Shown piece after piece: positions 17,822-27,115 of a stretch of 64,000 nt of DNA. The position numbers and the translations under genes were made by a program. The notes below the pieces were generated by a model that did no database searches, had not been told where the DNA came from, and saw only the letters and a program-made list of their open reading frames with translations. Source of the stretch: Bradyrhizobium erythrophlei (GTDB lineage Bacteria; Pseudomonadota; Alphaproteobacteria; Rhizobiales; Xanthobacteraceae); contig FSRD01000002.1 in NCBI GenBank assembly GCA_900129675.1, positions 310,001-374,000 of the forward strand. Direction: 5' to 3'. Numbering within the stretch: position 1 is the stretch's first letter; each line of letters opens with the position of its first letter.

Positions 17822-18454
17822 CTAATGTCCGGTGTAGCTGAGGGAGCTAACGCTGAAACTGCCCGATCCGGGCTCGGTTTGCTCGGCGCTGGCGACCGCG
17901 GGGCCGCGGCGGCCGGGAGCCGGGGCGGCGGGCGGCGCATCCGCCGGCGTCCCGTTGATCATGCCGGAGAGGCCGCTCAGCCCCGCTTGCGCGATTTTCC
18001 GCAAGACCAGGTCGTCGGCGGCAGCCCAGGCGTCCCGTCCTGCCTTGCCGCCCGGTTCCTCGCCGGAGAGCCGCAGCGCGCGCTGCTGGTTATTGTCATA
18101 AACGTCCCAGACCCAGGCGATCATGGTTTTGCCGCGAACGACCTGCGCCGAGAGATAGCTGCGGATGCGGTACGATGCCCCGCCTTCGCGCGACACGATC
18201 GAGAGATTCCGCAGCTTCGACTCGCTGTCGAGCACGCTGACCATGCGGTCGAACACCGGCGGCGGCGGGCCGTCGATCGATTCGAAGGCGACGGTGGCAC
18301 CGCCACCGCTGGAGGCCATCGCAAAGGAGTCGTTGACCGCCCCGCCGCTGGCGCAGCCGCCGAGCGCGCAGGCAAGCATCAGCAGCGTCGCGGCAATGGC
18401 CGCGCGCGGCGCCATCCGGATCGCCCGGAACAGGGTTGCGAAAGTGTCCGTCAT
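17822..18454 (-). CDS. Putative lipoprotein of unknown function
   Basis: A 210-residue protein with a lipoprotein signal: hydrophobic stretch AAIAATLLMLACALGGC, with the lipobox Cys near residue 34. The mature part has a short linker, an alpha/beta domain (SIDGPPPPVFDRMVSVLDSES.. RSYLSAQVVRGKTMIAWVWDVYDN) and a Pro/Ala-rich tail ending in SSLSYTGH. It is probably anchored to a membrane facing the periplasm. It precedes prs on the same strand with a 162 bp gap. No family assigned. Confidence 0.8.
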   Translation of the reverse strand: MTDTFATLFRAIRMAPRAAIAATLLMLACALGGCASGGAVNDSFAMASSGGGATVAFESIDGPPPPVFDRMVSVLDSESKLRNLSIVSREGGASYRIRSYLSAQVVRGKTMIAWVWDVYDNNQQRALRLSGEEPGGKAGRDAWAAADDLVLRKIAQAGLSGLSGMINGTPADAPPAAPAPGRRGPAVASAEQTEPGSGSFSVSSLSYTGH

Positions 18455-18605
18455 CGGTCCCTGCGATATCGTTAAAATGCATTAAGGTCTAGGGCAGGGA
18501 TGCCACAATGCCGGGGTGAGGATGAGGAAGTCGCTGCTCGCAGGCCGGCAATTTGTATCAAGTTGGGGCGGTTTCCACCGGGTGCGGAGTAAGGCCTTGA
18601 AGCAG

Positions 18606-19373
18606 TTACTCGCGCTCCAGCGCGATCGCATGAATGTGCCGGCCGTAATCCGGCTCTTTCCGATGCACCGAGCGCCGGTAGCTGTAAAAACGCTCGTCGG
18701 AATAGGTGTCGACGCCGATGTCGTCGATCATCAACACGCCGGCATTCTCCAGCCGCATCCGGATGAAGCCGGCGAGATCGAACATCGCGTGTCCGTCGCG
18801 GACAGAGGGAATGAAGAACACGGCATTATCAGCGTCGGCGTCGAGGAAGCGCTCGACGAATTCGCCGCCCACCTCGTAGGAGTGCTGCCGGATCAGCGGG
18901 CCGATCGCTGCGACGATGCCGCCTCTGTCGGCGCCGAGTTTCTCCATCGCCGCCACGGTGGATTCGAGCACGCCGGTCAGCGCGCCTTTCCAGCCCGCAT
19001 GCGCCGCGCCGATCACGCGCGCGGCGGGATCGACAAACAAGATCGGTCCGCAATCGGCAGCGGTGACGCCGATGGCGATGCCTTCGGTGCGGGTGACAAG
19101 GGCGTCGGCGCGCGGCTTGTCGCCCTGCCATGGTCCGGTCGCCACCACCACGTCCGGCGAATGGATCTGGTGCACGCTGAGGAAGTGCTCCGGCGCGACC
19201 CCCATCTGCTCGGCCATCCGGCGGCGGTTTTCCGCGACGTGGGCCGGATCGTCATTCGAACCGAGGCCGCCATTGAGGCTTTCATAGATGCCGCCGGACA
19301 CGCCGCCCTCGCGGGTCGAGAAGGCGTGACGGAGGCCCGGAATGGCCGAGAGCAGCGACGATCCGAAGCTCAT
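18606..19373 (-). CDS. pgeF: Purine nucleoside phosphorylase / laccase-domain protein (YfiH/PgeF family)
   Basis: A 255-residue member of the YfiH (formerly polyphenol oxidase) family. Visible zinc-site motifs are SVHQIHSPDV, VTAADCGPILF and GAAHAGWKGAL, which supply the His-Cys-His ligands. Members act on adenosine and other purine nucleosides and have been linked to peptidoglycan proofreading in E. coli. The ATG overlaps the stop of the MidA-like gene by four bases, so this is the last gene of the lgt-midA-pgeF cluster, an arrangement known in alphaproteobacteria. Confidence 0.9.
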   Translation of the reverse strand: MSFGSSLLSAIPGLRHAFSTREGGVSGGIYESLNGGLGSNDDPAHVAENRRRMAEQMGVAPEHFLSVHQIHSPDVVVATGPWQGDKPRADALVTRTEGIAIGVTAADCGPILFVDPAARVIGAAHAGWKGALTGVLESTVAAMEKLGADRGGIVAAIGPLIRQHSYEVGGEFVERFLDADADNAVFFIPSVRDGHAMFDLAGFIRMRLENAGVLMIDDIGVDTYSDERFYSYRRSVHRKEPDYGRHIHAIALERE

Positions 19374-20494
19374 GACCGATCGGTTCCAGCCGCCGGTGCA
19401 TCGCTCAGGCCCGCAAGCTCGGTGAGATTCGGCTCGGTGATCGCCAGCACCTTGAACATCGAGCCCATGCCGCCGCGGCCAGAATCGGTCAGCCGCTTCA
19501 GCGCGCCGGAAATATCGGCGGAAACCTCATGGGTGGTTTTCGCCATCAGGGTGACGGCGCGGGTTTCGATGCCGAGCCGCTTGAGAAACTCGCCCTGCGT
19601 CACCGGGCCGTGAACGCGCGCGCCGAGATCCTCGGCAGCGCGCACCAGCGCCTGGAAATCGACATGGGCGGTGACGTCGGCCTGGCCGGGATTCTTCAGG
19701 GGATCGGTGAAGCTGTGACGGGCGATGGCCTGAAAGGTGTCGCCGGCGTCGCTGCGCAAATGGCCGTAATCGATGATCAGCGCAGCACCATCCTGGTCGC
19801 GCACGCGGCTGGCGATCTTCATGATCTCGGCATCGGGCCGCCATTCGAACACCGCGCCGACGGGGGCCGCGCGCACCAGCGGCGGCAGCAGCACCTCGAA
19901 GCGCGGCATCGGCTCGGCGGCAGCGCCGAACTCCAGCCTGCCGCCGTCGTCGAGCTGAACCACGCGCTCGTGCCAGCCGGTCTCGCGCTTCACCACCTGG
20001 TGGATCGGCAGCACGTCGAAATATTCGTTGGCCAGGATGACCGCGGGGCCGTCGGGCACCTCGTCGATGCTGTCATGCCAGGCGATGTTGCGCACGCCCG
20101 ACAGCGTCGCCCGCTGTTTTTCGCGCAGCACCGGATTTATTTCGACCAGATGGACGCTGAGCGACTGGTACAGCGGCGGCAATACCCGAAGCGCGCGCAG
20201 CGCGTCCGCCATCATGGTGCCGCGGCCGGGGCCGAGTTCGACCAGCCGCAACATCGGCGGCGAACCGATCACCTTCCAGACCGACGCCGCCCACAGCCCG
20301 AGCAGTTCGCCGAACATCTGGCTCACTTCGGGCGCGGTGGTGAAATCGCCCTCCCGTCCGAGCGGATCGCGCGACACGTAATAGCCGTGCTCGGGATGCA
20401 TCAGGCACAGTTCCATGTAACGCCAGACCGGCATGGGTCCGGACGATTTGATCAGCTTCTTGATCTCGGACTGCAGCGGCGAATATTCGGTCAC
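19370..20494 (-). CDS. Class I SAM-dependent methyltransferase, MidA/NDUFAF7 family
   Basis: A 374-residue protein of the family whose mitochondrial member NDUFAF7 methylates an arginine of complex I subunit NDUFS2. The SAM site is VELGPGRGTMMADAL, preceded by the family signature HPEHGYYVSRDPLGREGDFT and followed by ILANEYFDVLPIHQ. I chose GTG 20494 (VTEYSPLQSEIKK), with AAGG upstream; the longer frame would overlap lgt by about 100 bp and adds a Cys/Tyr-rich leader that looks non-native. Coupled downstream to pgeF by ATGA. Confidence 0.9.
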   Translation of the reverse strand: MTEYSPLQSEIKKLIKSSGPMPVWRYMELCLMHPEHGYYVSRDPLGREGDFTTAPEVSQMFGELLGLWAASVWKVIGSPPMLRLVELGPGRGTMMADALRALRVLPPLYQSLSVHLVEINPVLREKQRATLSGVRNIAWHDSIDEVPDGPAVILANEYFDVLPIHQVVKRETGWHERVVQLDDGGRLEFGAAAEPMPRFEVLLPPLVRAAPVGAVFEWRPDAEIMKIASRVRDQDGAALIIDYGHLRSDAGDTFQAIARHSFTDPLKNPGQADVTAHVDFQALVRAAEDLGARVHGPVTQGEFLKRLGIETRAVTLMAKTTHEVSADISGALKRLTDSGRGGMGSMFKVLAITEPNLTELAGLSDAPAAGTDRS

Positions 20495-20514
20495 GGCCTG
20501 CCTTAAACTGATTT

Positions 20515-21345
20515 CTAGGTAGGCTCCGGCGCGTTGCGGCGCCAAGCCGTCACAATAATGATAGCGCCGACAATAATCATTGGCACGGAAAGCAGCATAC
20601 CCATAGTCAAGCCGCCCCACAGAAATCCGAGCTGCGGATCTGGCTCCCGGAAGAATTCGCCGGTAATCCGCGCAAAACCATAGATCGCAATGAAACTCCC
20701 GAGGATCAGGCCGGGCCGCTTCAGGGCCCCCATCCGGATCATCACGGCCAGGATCGCAAACAGCAGAATGCCTTCGAGCCCGGCCTCATAGAGTTGGCTG
20801 GGGTGCCGCGGCAGCGGTCCGCCATTGGGAAACACCATCGCCCACGGCACGCTGGAATCCGCCGGCCGGCCCCACAGCTCACTGTTGATGAAATTGGCGA
20901 GCCGCCCGAGAAACAGTCCGATCGGCCCGACCGCGGTGGTGATGTCGCCGAGCGGCAGGATCGGAAGATTATTCGCGCGGCAGAACAGGATCACCGCGGC
21001 GACGCAGCCGAGGAAGCCGCCGTGGAACGACATGCCGCCCTTCCACAATTCGAAAATCTCGGCCGGATGCTGGATGAAGAACGGCAGATTGTAGAACAGC
21101 ACGTAGCCGGTGCGGCCGCCGAGGATGATGCCCACGGTGACCCACAGGATGAAGTCGTCGAGCTGCAGCAGCGAGATCGGTGCCGGCCCGCCCCACAATC
21201 TTTCGTTCTTGATCAGCGTACGCGCGTAGATCCACCCCAGCACGATGCCGGCAATATAAGCCAGCGCATACCAGCGGATCGCGACCGGCCCGATCGAGAT
21301 CGCGATCGGGTCGAACACGGGAAAGGTGATGGTGAGGAAGGGCAT
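20515..21345 (-). CDS. lgt: Prolipoprotein diacylglyceryl transferase
   Basis: A 276-residue inner-membrane enzyme that transfers diacylglycerol from phosphatidylglycerol to the lipobox Cys of prolipoproteins. It has about seven hydrophobic segments, the GGMSFHGGF loop with the essential His, and the Lgt signature GRLANFINSELWGR; HPSQLYEA is also present. First gene of the coupled minus-strand cluster; the 20 bp gap to the next start suggests cotranscription. Confidence 0.97.
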   Translation of the reverse strand: MPFLTITFPVFDPIAISIGPVAIRWYALAYIAGIVLGWIYARTLIKNERLWGGPAPISLLQLDDFILWVTVGIILGGRTGYVLFYNLPFFIQHPAEIFELWKGGMSFHGGFLGCVAAVILFCRANNLPILPLGDITTAVGPIGLFLGRLANFINSELWGRPADSSVPWAMVFPNGGPLPRHPSQLYEAGLEGILLFAILAVMIRMGALKRPGLILGSFIAIYGFARITGEFFREPDPQLGFLWGGLTMGMLLSVPMIIVGAIIIVTAWRRNAPEPT

Positions 21346-21357
21346 CGGGTACTAAAT

Positions 21358-22095
21358 CTACGAAAGATTGCGGCGATAGAGCGCCAGCAGCCGTTCCCAG
21401 TGCCGCTCGGCGGCGTCGCGGTCGTAGACCGGCCGCTTTGGAAACGCAAAACCGTGATGGGTGCCGGGATAGAGCTCGACCTCGGCATTGGCGCCATCGG
21501 CCTTCATTTGCTGCTTGACCTTCTCGATGATCTCCATCGGCGCGTAGACATCGGTCTCGGCGCAACCGAAATAAAGCTCGGCCTTGGTCTTTTGGCCGGC
21601 CAGATGCGGACTGTCGGGCCGGTCGGTGGCCAGTTGCACGCCGTATATCGAAGCTGCGGCTTTGACCCGTTCCGGAAAATGCGTGGCGGCATTGACGGCG
21701 TATTGTCCGCTCATGCAGTAGCCGACGGTGCCGACGATCTTCGTGTTGGCGGCGGCCTGGCCGTCGGCGTATGCGAGCAGCGCTTTGGTATCTTCCATCA
21801 CCAGCGGAATGCTGAGCGAGTTCATCAGTTCGAACATGCGCTTGCGCTCGGGCGAATTCGGATCCGGATTGATCGGTCCGAGCTCCATGGCGCCGGAGCG
21901 GTAATACATATTGGGCAGCATCACGTAATAGCCGGACGTACCAAGCCGGCGGGCCATGTCGCGCAGTTCCTCGCGGATCGCGGGCGCGTCCATGTAGAAG
22001 ATGATGACGGGAAACGGGCCGCCGCGTTCGGGATGGGTGATGAACGTGGTGGTTTTGCCGTCCTTGGTGGGGATGTCGATTTGCTGGTCGATCAT
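21358..22095 (-). CDS. Dienelactone hydrolase-family alpha/beta hydrolase
   Basis: A 245-residue cytosolic hydrolase. The nucleophile elbow is VGYCMSG (Cys in place of Ser, as in dienelactone hydrolases), and the catalytic His is in GTHHGFAF near the C-terminus. The Asp is probably in FGCAETDVYAP. ATG 22095 gives MIDQQIDIPTKDGKTTTF; the track frame to 22173 adds an unlikely leader. It sits directly upstream of lgt with only 12 bp between, so it may be the real first gene of that operon. Substrate unknown. Confidence 0.9.
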   Translation of the reverse strand: MIDQQIDIPTKDGKTTTFITHPERGGPFPVIIFYMDAPAIREELRDMARRLGTSGYYVMLPNMYYRSGAMELGPINPDPNSPERKRMFELMNSLSIPLVMEDTKALLAYADGQAAANTKIVGTVGYCMSGQYAVNAATHFPERVKAAASIYGVQLATDRPDSPHLAGQKTKAELYFGCAETDVYAPMEIIEKVKQQMKADGANAEVELYPGTHHGFAFPKRPVYDRDAAERHWERLLALYRRNLS

Positions 22096-22287
22096 GGGCG
22101 TTTCTTTGTGTTTTGTGATTCTGATTTGGTGGTGGGCGCTGGATACGATTGCAAGGAAACCGCAGCATGACAAGGCGAACCGGCATCACATCGGCCTTGA
22201 ACTGTGGCCTCCGGATCGCCATTGTCTCGGCTAGCTACCAATCCTTGGCTATCCATTTTGCAATTTGCAGCGAGCGGAGCGTTTCAG

Positions 22288-22560
22288 ATGACCCAGACCA
22301 GCAACCGGTTTTTCGACGAGATCGGCCGCCTGATGAACGATGCCGCCGGCGCCGCCCAGGGCGTCAAGCGCGAGGTCGATTCGGTGATGCGCAATCAGGC
22401 CGAACGCTTCCTGCGCGATCTCGACCTCGTCAAGCGCGAGGAGTTCGACGCGGTCAAGGACATGGCCCGACTGGCCCGCGAGGAAAACGAGGCGCTGAAA
22501 ACGCGCATCGCGGCACTGGAGGCCAAGCTCGGGGTTTCGCCCTCGGCGCCGGGAGCATGA
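22288..22560 (+). CDS. UbiK/YqiC (BMFP) family accessory factor
   Basis: A 90-residue coiled-coil protein beginning MTQTSNRFFDEIGRLMNDAAG and ending in the leucine-zipper-like EENEALKTRIAALEAKLG. This matches the BMFP domain of Brucella membrane-fusogenic protein and E. coli UbiK, a trimeric ubiquinone-biosynthesis accessory factor. ATG 22288 was chosen from the family start. Divergent from the hydrolase gene. Confidence 0.82.
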   Translation: MTQTSNRFFDEIGRLMNDAAGAAQGVKREVDSVMRNQAERFLRDLDLVKREEFDAVKDMARLAREENEALKTRIAALEAKLGVSPSAPGA

Positions 22561-22595
22561 AGAAGGACGGCCAGCGCTGTTTTGTCGGCTTTCTC

Positions 22596-22718
22596 CGTCA
22601 TGGCCGGGCGTAGCCCTCCAAAGGACGGCGTCGCTTCCGCACGCCTATGCCCGGCCATCTACGTCTTGCCGCCTAGCTGAAAGACGTGGACGCCCGGGGG
22701 CAAGCCCGGGCATGACGA
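22596..22718. repeat. REP-like palindromic repeat (CATGGCCGGGC type)
   Basis: GTCATGGCCGGGCG on the left, ATGCCCGGCCAT in the middle and GCCCGGGCATGACG on the right form nested inverted repeats. A related unit is at 32478. The gap 22561-22901 otherwise contains only the presumed promoter region of rplY. Confidence 0.7.
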
Positions 22719-22901
22719 TGTGTTGAGGGGGCATTTCGGCCCCAACCTCCATAAAAATCCCTGCATTTCCTTGTCATTTCGCCTCTTTGGGGCTAAAAGC
22801 CCGCCACGTCCGCAGCCCCCGCACCCCTGGAGGCTTGCTGTAGGACGCTACCGGGCCGCGATGCGGCCTTTAACTTTTTAGAAAACAAGGACTTAAGCAC
22901 A

Positions 22902-23639
22902 ATGGCGACCGTCAAGGAATTGAAGGCGACCGCACGTCCGAAGAGCGGCAAGGGGGCCGCCCGGGCAGAGCGTCGCGCCGGGAGAGTTCCCGGAGTGATC
23001 TATGGTGACAACCAGCCCCCCGTAACCATCTCGGTCGAAGATGCCGAACTGCGCCAGCGCATTCTGGCCGGCCGGTTCCTGACCACGATTTACGACATCG
23101 ATCTCGAGGGCAAGAAGCACCGCGTGATTCCGCGCGACTTCCACCTCGATCCGGTGCGTGATTTCCCGATCCATGTCGATTTCATGCGGCTCGGCGAAGG
23201 CGCCACCATCCGCGTCAGCGTTCCCTTGCGCGTGATGAACGGCGACGCCTCGCCCGGCGTCAAGCGCGGCGGCACGATCAACGTCGTCACCCACACCATC
23301 GACATCGAATGCTCGGTCGAGAGCATTCCGCCGTACATCGAAGCCGATGCCGGCACGCTGGAAATCAGCCACTCGCTGCATCTGTCCGACATCAAGCTGC
23401 CTGCCGGCGTGAAGTCGCTGTCGCGTGAAGACGCGACGCTGGTGACCATCGTGCCGCCGTCCGGCTACGCCGAAGAAATGAAGGCGGCTGCGGCCGCTGC
23501 GGCTGCCGGTCCGGCCGCTGCTGCGACGCCCGGTGCTGCTCCGGCGGCGGGTGCGGCTGCGGCTGCGCCTGCGGCGGGTGCTGCGGCTCCGGCGGCGGGT
23601 GCGAAGGCGCCTGCCGGTGGTGGCGACAAGAAGAAGTAA
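22902..23639 (+). CDS. rplY: 50S ribosomal protein L25 (Ctc form)
   Basis: A 245-residue 5S-rRNA-binding protein of the large subunit. It starts MATVKELKATARPKSGKGAA with the family motif GRVPGVIYG, has the L25 beta barrel to about residue 95, then the Ctc/TL5 C-terminal domain (DFMRLGEGATIRVSVPL .. LHLSDIKLPAGVK) and a long Ala/Pro/Gly tail from about residue 192 ending GGGDKKK. First gene of an rplY-pth-ychF run, a common arrangement. Confidence 0.97.
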   Translation: MATVKELKATARPKSGKGAARAERRAGRVPGVIYGDNQPPVTISVEDAELRQRILAGRFLTTIYDIDLEGKKHRVIPRDFHLDPVRDFPIHVDFMRLGEGATIRVSVPLRVMNGDASPGVKRGGTINVVTHTIDIECSVESIPPYIEADAGTLEISHSLHLSDIKLPAGVKSLSREDATLVTIVPPSGYAEEMKAAAAAAAAGPAAAATPGAAPAAGAAAAAPAAGAAAPAAGAKAPAGGGDKKK

Positions 23640-23660
23640 GCGGACGCGGGATGCCGCGTC

Positions 23661-24266
23661 ATGCGACTCTTTGTTGGTCTCGGTAACCCCGGCGCGAAAT
23701 ACGCGAACAACCGGCACAACATCGGTTTCGCGGTCGTCGATGAGATTGCGCGGCGTCATGGTTTTGCACCATGGCGCCGCCGCTTTCAGGGCGAGACGTC
23801 GGAGGGGACGCTCGACCGCGAACGCGTCGTTTTGCTGAAGCCCACGACGTTCATGAACGAGTCGGGGCGCGCGGTTCAGGAAGCGGCGAATTTCTTCAAA
23901 CTTGCGGCCGGCGAGATCACCGTGTTCCAGGACGAACTCGAACTGCCGCCGGCGAAGGTGCGCGTCAAGATCGGCGGCGGCATTGCCGGCCATAACGGGT
24001 TGCGCTCGATCTCCTCGCATATCGGCAACGAGTATCGCCGGGTGCGGCTCGGGATCGGCCATCCCGGCATCAAGGAACTGGTGCACGGCCACGTGCTGTC
24101 GGATTTCGCCAAGCGCGATCGGGCCTGGGTCGAGGCGCTGTGTGAGGCGGTCGCCGACAATGCCGGACTGCTCGCGACCGACAAGGATTCGACGTTCCAG
24201 AACAGGGTGCACCTGGCACTGCAGGCCAAGGGAATTTTCGACAAGGACGATGACGGCGCCGCGTAA
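23661..24266 (+). CDS. pth: Peptidyl-tRNA hydrolase
   Basis: A 201-residue enzyme that recycles peptidyl-tRNAs released by stalled ribosomes. The active-site set is present: Asn9 in LGNPG, catalytic His19 in NNRHNIGF, FMNESG, the Asp of VFQDELEL, and GGGIAGHNGLRS. Start ATG 23661, 21 bp after the rplY stop, hence probably cotranscribed. Confidence 0.97.
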   Translation: MRLFVGLGNPGAKYANNRHNIGFAVVDEIARRHGFAPWRRRFQGETSEGTLDRERVVLLKPTTFMNESGRAVQEAANFFKLAAGEITVFQDELELPPAKVRVKIGGGIAGHNGLRSISSHIGNEYRRVRLGIGHPGIKELVHGHVLSDFAKRDRAWVEALCEAVADNAGLLATDKDSTFQNRVHLALQAKGIFDKDDDGAA

Positions 24267-24305
24267 CGCGCCGCCGACCGTCAGCAACGGACTTCAGGAC
24301 ACATT

Positions 24306-25403
24306 ATGGGATTCAAATGCGGTATCGTCGGGCTGCCCAATGTCGGCAAATCGACGCTGTTCAATGCGCTGACCGAGACGGCCGCGGCGCAGGCGGCGAA
24401 TTATCCGTTCTGCACCATCGAGCCGAATGTCGGCGAGGTCGCGGTGCCCGATCCCAGGCTCGACAAGCTGTCGGAGATCGCCAAATCCGCGCAGATCATC
24501 CCGACGCGGCTGACCTTTGTCGATATCGCCGGCCTCGTCCGCGGCGCCTCCAAGGGCGAAGGTCTCGGCAACCAGTTCCTCGCCACCATCCGCGAGGTCG
24601 ATGCGGTCGCGCATGTGGTGAGATGTTTTGAGGATTCCGACATCACCCATGTCGAAGGCAAGATCGCGCCATTGGCCGATATCGAGACCATCGAAACCGA
24701 GCTGATGCTCGCCGATCTCGACAGCCTCGAAAAGCGCGTCGACAATCTCGCCAAGAAGGCCAAGGGCAACGACAAGGACGCCAAAGAGCAACTCGATCTC
24801 GTCAACCGCGCGCTGGTGCTGCTGCGCGAGGGCAAGCCGGCGCGGTTTCTCCAGCGCAAGCCGGAGGAAGAGCGCGCCTTTGGCATGCTCGGGCTGCTGA
24901 CGTCCAAGCCGGTGCTGTATGTCTGCAATGTCGAGGAAGGCTCGGCCAAGGACGGCAACGGCTTTTCGAAGCAGGTATTCCACCATGCCAAGAAGGAGGG
25001 CGCGGTCGCGGTGGTGATCTCGGCCAAGATCGAATCCGAGATCGCAACCCTGTCGCGCGAGGAGCGCACCGAGTTTCTCGACACGCTCGGCCTGGAAGAG
25101 GCCGGCCTCGACCGCCTGATCCGCGCCGGCTATCAGCTGCTCGACCTCATCACCTATTTCACCGTCGGCCCGAAGGAAGCCCGCGCCTGGACCATCAACC
25201 GCGGCACCAAGGCGCCGGCGGCGGCCGGCGTGATCCATACCGATTTCGAAAAAGGCTTTATCCGCGCCGAGACAATTGCCTACGCCGACTATGTCGCGCT
25301 GGGCGGCGAAGCCGGCGCGCGCGACGCCGGCAAGCTGCGGCTGGAAGGCAAGGAATATGTCGTCGCCGACGGCGACGTCATGCATTTCAGGTTCAATACG
25401 TAG
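24306..25403 (+). CDS. ychF: Ribosome-binding ATPase YchF/OLA1
   Basis: A 365-residue P-loop protein of the Obg class. The P loop is GLPNVGKST at residues 9-17, followed by NYPFCTIEPN and DIAGLVRGASKGEGLGN. The base-recognition motif is NVEE instead of NKxD, which explains ATP preference in this family. A helical hairpin (~130-190) and a C-terminal TGS domain (..TYFTVGPKEARAW .. VADGDVMHFRFN) complete the standard architecture. It binds ribosomes and is linked to stress responses. Confidence 0.97.
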   Translation: MGFKCGIVGLPNVGKSTLFNALTETAAAQAANYPFCTIEPNVGEVAVPDPRLDKLSEIAKSAQIIPTRLTFVDIAGLVRGASKGEGLGNQFLATIREVDAVAHVVRCFEDSDITHVEGKIAPLADIETIETELMLADLDSLEKRVDNLAKKAKGNDKDAKEQLDLVNRALVLLREGKPARFLQRKPEEERAFGMLGLLTSKPVLYVCNVEEGSAKDGNGFSKQVFHHAKKEGAVAVVISAKIESEIATLSREERTEFLDTLGLEEAGLDRLIRAGYQLLDLITYFTVGPKEARAWTINRGTKAPAAAGVIHTDFEKGFIRAETIAYADYVALGGEAGARDAGKLRLEGKEYVVADGDVMHFRFNT

Positions 25404-25426
25404 AGTCTTCTTTGCCACGAACTCTC

Positions 25427-25533
25427 CGTCATCCTGAGGTGCTCGCCGTCTTCGGCGAGCCTCGAAGGATGGCCGCAGGCACGGAGCTAGTCATCCTTCG
25501 AGGCGCGCAAGAGCGCGCACCTCAGGATGACGA
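25427..25533. repeat. REP-like palindromic repeat (GTCATCCTGAGG type)
   Basis: GTCATCCTGAGGTGC..CTCGAAGGATGGCC on the left is mirrored by CATCCTTCGAG..CACCTCAGGATGAC on the right. It lies between the convergent ychF and DUF4282 genes and could terminate both. Confidence 0.75.
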
Positions 25534-25558
25534 TGAACTCGCTGAGGCAGCAAGGCGA

Positions 25559-25852
25559 TCAACGCTTCTGCCCCTGGTCGCGGATCGCGCCGAGGTGCTC
25601 ATTGATGCGGAACACGATCAGGATGAATTCCGCGGCGATGCGCGAAAACACCACGCCGACGACGACGCCGGCGATCGACGACAGCAGCAGGATGAAGCCG
25701 CCGAACGGGCTGATCGCCATGGCGGCGAGGCCGGAGAAGATGCCGGAAATGCCGAACAGTACGATCAATCCGATCACCAGCCAGTAGAAGGTCTTGATAA
25801 TGGTGGGCGTGATGAAGCGGTCCCACTGAAACAGGTCCTGAAAATCGAACAT
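25559..25852 (-). CDS. DUF4282 membrane protein
   Basis: A 97-residue protein. MFDFQDLFQWDRFITPTIIK at the start and two hydrophobic segments (FYWLVIGLIVLFGISGIFSG and GFILLLSSIAGVVVGVVF), ending RIAAEFILIVFRINEHL, match the DUF4282 pattern. ATG 25852 is the family-like start; the upstream part of the frame is non-native. Function unknown. Convergent with ychF. Confidence 0.85.
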   Translation of the reverse strand: MFDFQDLFQWDRFITPTIIKTFYWLVIGLIVLFGISGIFSGLAAMAISPFGGFILLLSSIAGVVVGVVFSRIAAEFILIVFRINEHLGAIRDQGQKR

Positions 25853-26024
25853 CGGTGGTTCTCCCGGCAGGTCGAATATGATTCGCGTCCAAGCTGTGCC
25901 TGAGGGCAATGGGCTACCTCCGAATACCGGTTCGGGCAAGTCAGGGACGAGCCATGCGAGTGGGCGGGTTGAGATTGCTGCAAATAACGGCCACAATCGG
26001 GCTTCCCTCCATTATATCCCGATC

Positions 26025-26483
26025 ATGACCACGCTCACCTTCGAAGACTTCAAGCCCGGCCGTTTTGGCACATTCGGCCCGCGCCATGTCACGCGGGAGG
26101 AAATTCTCGCCTTCGCCGCCGAGTACGATCCGCAGCCGATGCATCTGGACGAGGAAGCAGCGCAAAAGTCGATGCTCAAGGGCCTGTCCGGATCGGGCTG
26201 GCATCTCGGCTCGATCATGATGCGGATGCTGGTCGACGGTTTTATCGGCCGCACCGCGTCGCTGGGCTCGCCCGGGGTCAACGAGATGCGCTGGCTGGCG
26301 CCGCTTCGCCCGGGCGACGATCTGATGCTCGACGTCGATGTTGCGGACGCCAGAATTTCGCGCAGCCGTCCCGAGACCGGCATCGTGACGTTCAAGGGCA
26401 CGATCCGCAATGCCACCGGCGTGGTGCTGTGCGAGATGGAATCGCCGATCATCGTGAGCCGGCGCACCGGGGCGGCGGAGTAG
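26025..26483 (+). CDS. MaoC-family dehydratase (first of a pair)
   Basis: A 152-residue single hot-dog protein. It begins MTTLTFEDFKPGRFGTFGPR. The hydratase motif FAAEYDPQPMHLDEEAAQKS supplies the catalytic Asp and His, and GLSGSGWHLGSIMMRM follows. The family hydrates enoyl-CoA or removes water from hydroxyacyl-CoA. The next gene, 6 bp downstream, encodes a paralogue; two single hot-dog proteins encoded side by side often form a heterodimer. Start ATG 26025; the upstream frame is rejected. Confidence 0.9.
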   Translation: MTTLTFEDFKPGRFGTFGPRHVTREEILAFAAEYDPQPMHLDEEAAQKSMLKGLSGSGWHLGSIMMRMLVDGFIGRTASLGSPGVNEMRWLAPLRPGDDLMLDVDVADARISRSRPETGIVTFKGTIRNATGVVLCEMESPIIVSRRTGAAE

Positions 26484-26489
26484 CACGCG

Positions 26490-26972
26490 ATGGGTTTCTT
26501 TGAGGACATCGAGATCGGCGCACTGCGCGAGTTCGGCTCGTTCACCTTCACGGCGGATTCAATCAAGAAGTTTGCCACGCAATTCGATCCGCAACGTTTC
26601 CATCTCGACGAAGAGGAGGGACGCAAGTCGCTGTTCGGCGGACTGGCGGCCTCTGGTTGGCATGTTGCCGCGGTGTGCATGAAGCTCCTGGTCGCCGACG
26701 GCCAGCGCCAGACGAAAGAGGCGATCGCGCGCGGCGAGGAAGTCGCGGTGTGGGGGCCGTCACCGGGCTTTCGCGAACTGCGCTGGATCAAGCCGGTGCT
26801 GGCTGGCGACACCATCAGCTTTTCGAACCGGGTCGAGACCAAGCGAACGTCGGAGAAACGTCCCCAATGGGGCATCCTGCAGGCCCGCAACACCGGCACC
26901 AACCAGCACGGCGAAGTGGTGTTCTCGTTCCTGGCGACGGCCTTCGTGCCGCGGCGGAACAAGGGTTCCTGA
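26490..26972 (+). CDS. MaoC-family dehydratase (second of a pair)
   Basis: A 160-residue hot-dog protein. FATQFDPQRFHLDEEEGRKS and GLAASGWHVAAVCMKL give the catalytic Asp/His and the hot-dog helix. Adjacent to the first MaoC gene and surely cotranscribed. The substrate acyl-CoA is not indicated by context. Confidence 0.9.
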   Translation: MGFFEDIEIGALREFGSFTFTADSIKKFATQFDPQRFHLDEEEGRKSLFGGLAASGWHVAAVCMKLLVADGQRQTKEAIARGEEVAVWGPSPGFRELRWIKPVLAGDTISFSNRVETKRTSEKRPQWGILQARNTGTNQHGEVVFSFLATAFVPRRNKGS

Positions 26973-27115
26973 AGCAACCTGCGCCAACATGGTTACCGCC
27001 TGGCTACCGCGTTTCGGCGCACTCGATGATGCCGCGGAACCGTTTTTTTGCTAACGCATTTTGAACTTTGTCTCTGCCATATGGATCCCGGGGGAAGTTT
27101 GCCCAGGGGACGACC

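Noticed and set aside
16382..18475. 697-codon plus-strand open frame
   Set aside because: It is antisense to prs and the lipoprotein gene; the translation is Arg/Asp/His-rich and has no domain. High GC opens such frames.
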